Positions 60,735 to 64,000 of a stretch of 64,000 bases of DNA are shown one piece after another. The first letter of the stretch is position 1, and every line of letters begins with the position of its first letter. The notes beneath the pieces were generated by a model, which saw nothing but the letters and a program-made list of their open reading frames with translations, did no database searches and was not told the origin of the DNA. This stretch comes from Microbacterium sp. CGR2 (GTDB lineage: Bacteria; Actinomycetota; Actinomycetes; Actinomycetales; Microbacteriaceae). The stretch spans positions 1,922,001 to 1,986,000 of the forward strand of contig NZ_RBHX01000001.1 in the NCBI RefSeq assembly GCF_003626735.1, given 5' to 3'. The translations under genes and the position numbers were made by a program.

Positions 60735-61667
60735 GTGACCCCAGACACGACCCGCGCCACTCAGACCGCCGGAGTCGCCTACGCCGGAGCCGCGTACCTC
60801 CTCTGGGGTGTCCTCCCGCTGTACTTCCTCCTGCTCGCCCCGACCGGGCCCTGGGAGGTCGTCGCCTGGCGCGTGGTGCTGTCGTTGGTGTTCTGCATGC
60901 TGTTGCTCACCGTCACGCGCGGATGGGCTGCGCTCCGCGTGATCGCGACGCAGCCGCGGCTGCTCGGCTGGACCGCGCTGGCGGGCGTGCTGATCTACGT
61001 CAACTGGCAGGTCTTCGTCATCGGGACGCTGACCGGGCATGTGGTCGAGACCAGTCTCGGCTACTTCATCAACCCGATAACCACGGTGCTGCTGGGTGTC
61101 TTCGTCTTGAAAGAGCGCATCCGTCGGCTGCAGTGGGCCGCCATCGGCATCGCCGCGATCGCCGTGATCGTGATCGTGGCCGCTTACCGTTCCTTCCCGT
61201 GGATCGCGCTGTCGCTGACCCTGTCCTTCGGCGTCTACGGGCTGATCAAGAAGAAGATCGGCCCCTCCGTCGATGCGGTGAGCGGACTCACCCTCGAATC
61301 GTTCTGGCTGGTTCCCATCGCGGTCGTGCAGCTGGTCCTCGTCGCGCAGACCCCGGCGGGGATCACGATCGGGGCCAACGGCTGGCAGCACGCGGTACTG
61401 CTCGCACTGGCCGGAGTGGTCACGGCCGTGCCCCTGCTGCTCTTCGCCGCCGGAACCCGCAGAGTGAACCTCGCCGTGATCGGCATGATCCAATTCGTCA
61501 CCCCGGTGATGCAGTTCATCCTCGGTGTCGCCGTGCTCGGGGAGCCGATGCCGCCGGAGCGCTGGGCCGGATTCATCATCGTCTGGATCGCCATCGGGGT
61601 GTTCGTCGTGGATCTCGTTCTCAGCGCACGCCGCGGTCGCGGCTCCGCGGCAGGACCGATCACCTGA
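60735..61667 (+). CDS. rarD: EamA/RarD-family transporter
   Basis: This 310-residue protein has ten helices. YAGAAYLLWGVLPLYFLLLAPTGPWEVVAWRVVLSLVF and NWQVFVIGTLTGHVVETSLGYFINPI are diagnostic for RarD (drug/metabolite transporter superfamily). The physiological substrate is unknown. GTG start. Confidence 0.88.
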   Translation: MTPDTTRATQTAGVAYAGAAYLLWGVLPLYFLLLAPTGPWEVVAWRVVLSLVFCMLLLTVTRGWAALRVIATQPRLLGWTALAGVLIYVNWQVFVIGTLTGHVVETSLGYFINPITTVLLGVFVLKERIRRLQWAAIGIAAIAVIVIVAAYRSFPWIALSLTLSFGVYGLIKKKIGPSVDAVSGLTLESFWLVPIAVVQLVLVAQTPAGITIGANGWQHAVLLALAGVVTAVPLLLFAAGTRRVNLAVIGMIQFVTPVMQFILGVAVLGEPMPPERWAGFIIVWIAIGVFVVDLVLSARRGRGSAAGPIT

Positions 61668-61811
61668 TTCGCCCGGCTCAGCGCGGCAAAACTCGGTGTC
61701 GGATCGTTAACGCACCGAAACACTTGCGACCCCTGCGCGCGCACATCTCGCCCTAGTGTTAGAGCACCCGAGCGTGGTCATGTCCACGTTCAGTTACGCA
61801 AGGGAGCATCA

Positions 61812-63065
61812 ATGAACGCTTTGAAGGGTTCGCGCAGCGCGAAGGTCTTCGCGGGGATCGCGCTGCTCGGCGCATCCGCAATGGTCATCGCCGGCTGCAG
61901 CACACCGTCCGAGGAGCCCTCGGGCGGAGGTGGAGACAAGCCCGCCGCCGACCTGACGCTGAAGCTCGGTTCGCTGCTGCCCGCCACCGGTTCGCTCGCG
62001 TTCCTCGGCGCGCCGATGGAGGCCGGCGTCCAGCTGGCCGTGCAGCAGATCAACGAGGCCGACGCCGGTGTGACGATCGAACTCGAGACGGCCGACGAGG
62101 GCGATCTCGACAACAAGGCGTACGAGACCTCCATCACCAACCTCCAGAACGCCGATATCACGGCCATGGTCGGCGCGGCATCCTCGAGCGTCACCAAGCT
62201 GATCCTCGACGGCAACGCCGGCGCCGGCATCCTCACGGTGTCGCCGTCGAACACATCGCCGGACTTCTCGGGTATCAACCCGCTGTACTTCCGCACCGCG
62301 CCCAGCGACAACCTGCAGGGCGAGGTCCTCGGCAACGAGATCGCCGAAGACGGACACAAGACGCTCGGCATCGTCTACCAGAACGACCCGTACGGCACCG
62401 GCCTCTTCGAGGCCATCAAGTCGACGTTCGAGGGCACCGGCGGCGAGGTCGTCGCCGAGGCGTCCTACAACCAGGGCGACGGGCAGTTCAACGCACAGGT
62501 GCAGACGATCTCGGCAGCGAAGCCGGATGCTGTCGCCGTCGTGTCGTACGACCAGTTCGCGACCATCGCGCCGCTGCTCGGCAACGCCGGCATCGACACC
62601 GGGTCGCTGTACCTGGTCGACGGCAACCTGAAGGACTGGGGTGCAGACGTCTCGGTCAGCCTCGAGGGATCGAAGGGTACCCGCGCCGGCGCCGAGCTGC
62701 CGCAGGACTTCCTCGACCAGCTGAACGAGGTCTGGACCTCCGACGGCAACGAGCCGATCGACGCCGTGACGTACTCCGCCGAGGCGTACGACGCCGTGAT
62801 GCTCATCGCTCTGTCCGCGTTGAAGGCCGGCGCTGTCGAGGGTGAAGCCATCGCCGCCGAGATGGGCGCCACGTCGGGTGGCTCCGGCGACGGAGAGAAG
62901 TGCACCACGTTCGAGGAGTGCGCCGAGATCATCAACGGGGGTGGCACCGCCGACTACGACGGCCTCTCCGGTGAGATCACGTTCGACGAGAACAACGACC
63001 CGAAGGGCGCAGCCATCGGCGTCTACGAGTTCGACGCGGAGAACGTGACGAGCCGCATCAAGTAA
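61812..63065 (+). CDS. livJ: Branched-chain amino-acid ABC transporter substrate-binding lipoprotein
   Basis: This 417-residue lipoprotein has a signal ending MVIAGCS, then a periplasmic-binding-protein type I fold (LKLGSLLPATGSLAFLGAPMEAGVQLAVQQINEA; PYGTGLFEAIKSTF). AAGGGAG lies before the ATG. The 144-bp gap upstream probably holds the promoter but no convincing pair was found. livF and livG are convergent downstream. Substrate inferred from family. Confidence 0.88.
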   Translation: MNALKGSRSAKVFAGIALLGASAMVIAGCSTPSEEPSGGGGDKPAADLTLKLGSLLPATGSLAFLGAPMEAGVQLAVQQINEADAGVTIELETADEGDLDNKAYETSITNLQNADITAMVGAASSSVTKLILDGNAGAGILTVSPSNTSPDFSGINPLYFRTAPSDNLQGEVLGNEIAEDGHKTLGIVYQNDPYGTGLFEAIKSTFEGTGGEVVAEASYNQGDGQFNAQVQTISAAKPDAVAVVSYDQFATIAPLLGNAGIDTGSLYLVDGNLKDWGADVSVSLEGSKGTRAGAELPQDFLDQLNEVWTSDGNEPIDAVTYSAEAYDAVMLIALSALKAGAVEGEAIAAEMGATSGGSGDGEKCTTFEECAEIINGGGTADYDGLSGEITFDENNDPKGAAIGVYEFDAENVTSRIK

Positions 63066-63077
63066 CACGCATAACGC

Positions 63078-63107
63078 GAAGGCCCCGAGCACCTGCTCGG
63101 GGCCTTC
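63078..63107. terminator. Bidirectional terminator between livJ and livF
   Basis: A perfect 13-bp stem GAAGGCCCCGAGC / GCTCGGGGCCTTC with loop ACCT, 12 nt after the livJ stop. It can also serve the convergent livF operon. The rest of the gap to 63183 is simple GTGC-rich sequence. Confidence 0.8.
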
Positions 63108-63183
63108 GTGCTGCGTGTCGTTCGTGTTGCGCGGTGTGCGGTTGCGGGTGCGCGGGTGCGCGAATCGGGAGCGCGGGAGCCGG

Positions 63184-63951
63184 TCAGGCGGCGTCGGTTC
63201 CGAGCGTGCCGAGGTAGAGGCCGATGACCTTCGGATCGTTGAGCAGCTCGCGCCCCGAGCCCTCGTAGGCGTCACGGCCCTGGTCGAGCACATAGCCGCG
63301 GTCGCAGATCTGCAGGCAGCGACGCGCGTTCTGCTCCACCATGATCGTGGTGACGCCGGCCTTGTTGATGTCGGAGACGCGGATGAACGCGTCGTCCTGG
63401 CGCACAGGGGAGAGCCCGGCGGACGGCTCGTCGAGCAGCAGCACCGACGGGTCCATCATGAGCGCCCGCGACATCGCGACCATCTGCCGCTCGCCGCCGG
63501 ACAGGGAGCCGGCGCGCTGCTTGAGGCGCTTGCCCAGCTCGCCGAAGATGCTGCTGACGAACTCCAGGCGCTCGGAGAAGGCCTTGGGGTTCTGATAGAG
63601 CCCCATCTGCAGGTTCTCCTCGATGGTGAGCGAGGGGAAGACGTTGTTGGTCTGCGGCACGAACCCGACGCCACGGGCGACGAGCTTGTCGGCCTTCAGG
63701 CCCACGATGCTCTCGCCCTTGACGGTGATCTCGCCGGCACGGATGTCGACCATCCCGAAGATCGCCTTGAGCAGCGTCGACTTGCCGGCGCCGTTCGGGC
63801 CGATGATGCCGATGAGCTCTCCCTTGTGAGCCACGAGATTCGCGCCGTTGAGGATGTTCACCCCCGGCAGATATCCGGCGTGGACACCCTTCAGTTCGAC
63901 GATGACGTCGTCGTTCTTGATCTCGTTCCGGACGGGCGCTGGATCGGTCAT
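63184..63951 (-). CDS. livF: Branched-chain amino-acid ABC transporter ATPase LivF
   Basis: This 255-residue ABC ATPase has Walker A (GIIGPNGAGKSTLLKAI), signature (GSLSGGERQMVAMSRAL) and Walker B (SVLLLDEPSAGLSP). VHAGYLPGVNILNGANL and the overall length match LivF. It overlaps livG by 4 bases. Confidence 0.92.
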   Translation of the reverse strand: MTDPAPVRNEIKNDDVIVELKGVHAGYLPGVNILNGANLVAHKGELIGIIGPNGAGKSTLLKAIFGMVDIRAGEITVKGESIVGLKADKLVARGVGFVPQTNNVFPSLTIEENLQMGLYQNPKAFSERLEFVSSIFGELGKRLKQRAGSLSGGERQMVAMSRALMMDPSVLLLDEPSAGLSPVRQDDAFIRVSDINKAGVTTIMVEQNARRCLQICDRGYVLDQGRDAYEGSGRELLNDPKVIGLYLGTLGTDAA

Positions 63952-64000
63952 GACTTGTTCTCCTCGGCGGCTGCGTCCTCGGCGGATTCCTCGGCTTCGA
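63948..64000 (-). CDS. livG: ABC transporter ATPase LivG, C-terminal end (partial)
   Basis: A minus-strand frame enters from the right edge and ends EESAEDAAAEENKS at a TGA overlapping the livF ATG (ATGA). The acidic tail alone is not diagnostic; the call rests on its place directly before livF. Confidence 0.5.
   Translation of the reverse strand, partial: EAEESAEDAAAEENKS

Overview
The window is chromosomal DNA of a high-GC Gram-positive bacterium, most likely a motile member of the Microbacteriaceae (Microbacterium or a close relative). Reasons: strong GC codon bias, many GTG starts, frequent 4-bp NTGA gene overlaps, frequent leaderless promoters, a single-membrane flagellar gene set without P- or L-ring genes, and a very frequent GGATGC/GCATCC word that I associate with this family. 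No rRNA, tRNA, insertion sequence or CRISPR array was seen.

Region 1 (1-13.6 kb) is the end of an extracellular polysaccharide locus. It holds the tail of a glycosyltransferase, a Wzx-like flippase, a PqqD-like/nucleotidyltransferase protein, a DUF4012 protein, two membrane acyltransferase-like proteins, a Wzy/ligase-like protein, an SGNH lipoprotein, a signal peptidase I, an HPr-kinase-like ATPase with a C-terminal PqqD-like domain, a Wzz/BY-kinase, its likely partner low-molecular-weight tyrosine phosphatase, and a VanZ protein.

Region 2 (13.6-24.0 kb) is housekeeping: ppx/gppA-like, coaA, glmS, acpS, alr and tsaE. A two-component system and a membrane protein with a degenerate GGDEF-like domain follow, then tsaB.

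Region 3 (24.1-54.4 kb) is a nearly complete flagellar island bounded by csrA on the left and fliW on the right. The minus-strand genes are fliA, fliC, fliD, fliS, a small ORF, flgB, flgC, fliE, fliF, fliG, fliH, fliI, fliJ, fliK, flgD, flgE, then flbD, motA, motB, fliM, fliN, fliO, fliP, fliQ, fliR, flhB, flhA and csrA. The plus-strand genes are flgN, flgK, flgL and fliW. A copper/cytochrome-oxidase-assembly cassette (CopC, a decayed DsbA-like gene, CtaG, a small membrane protein) and an M23 peptidase sit between flgE and flbD. Five sigma-28-type promoters (TAAC-N15-NNCGAYAG) precede fliC, flgN, flgB, fliM and flbD. The fliC leader carries a hairpin with CsrA-type GGA motifs and a second such motif on the Shine-Dalgarno sequence, so CsrA, FliW and flagellin probably form a partner-switch circuit. 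fliO appears to start at CTG.

The island splits what is normally a tsaB-rimI-tsaD operon. On its right side a 57-nt relic of a second tsaB (promoter, N-terminus and TCATGA end retained) still overlaps rimI, suggesting that the island entered with a partial duplication.

Region 4 (54.5-64 kb) continues with rimI, tsaD, membrane proteins including a tandem paralogue pair, a THUMP-like methyltransferase, groES with two CIRCE operators, rarD, and a branched-chain amino-acid ABC transporter (livJ, livF and the tail of livG).
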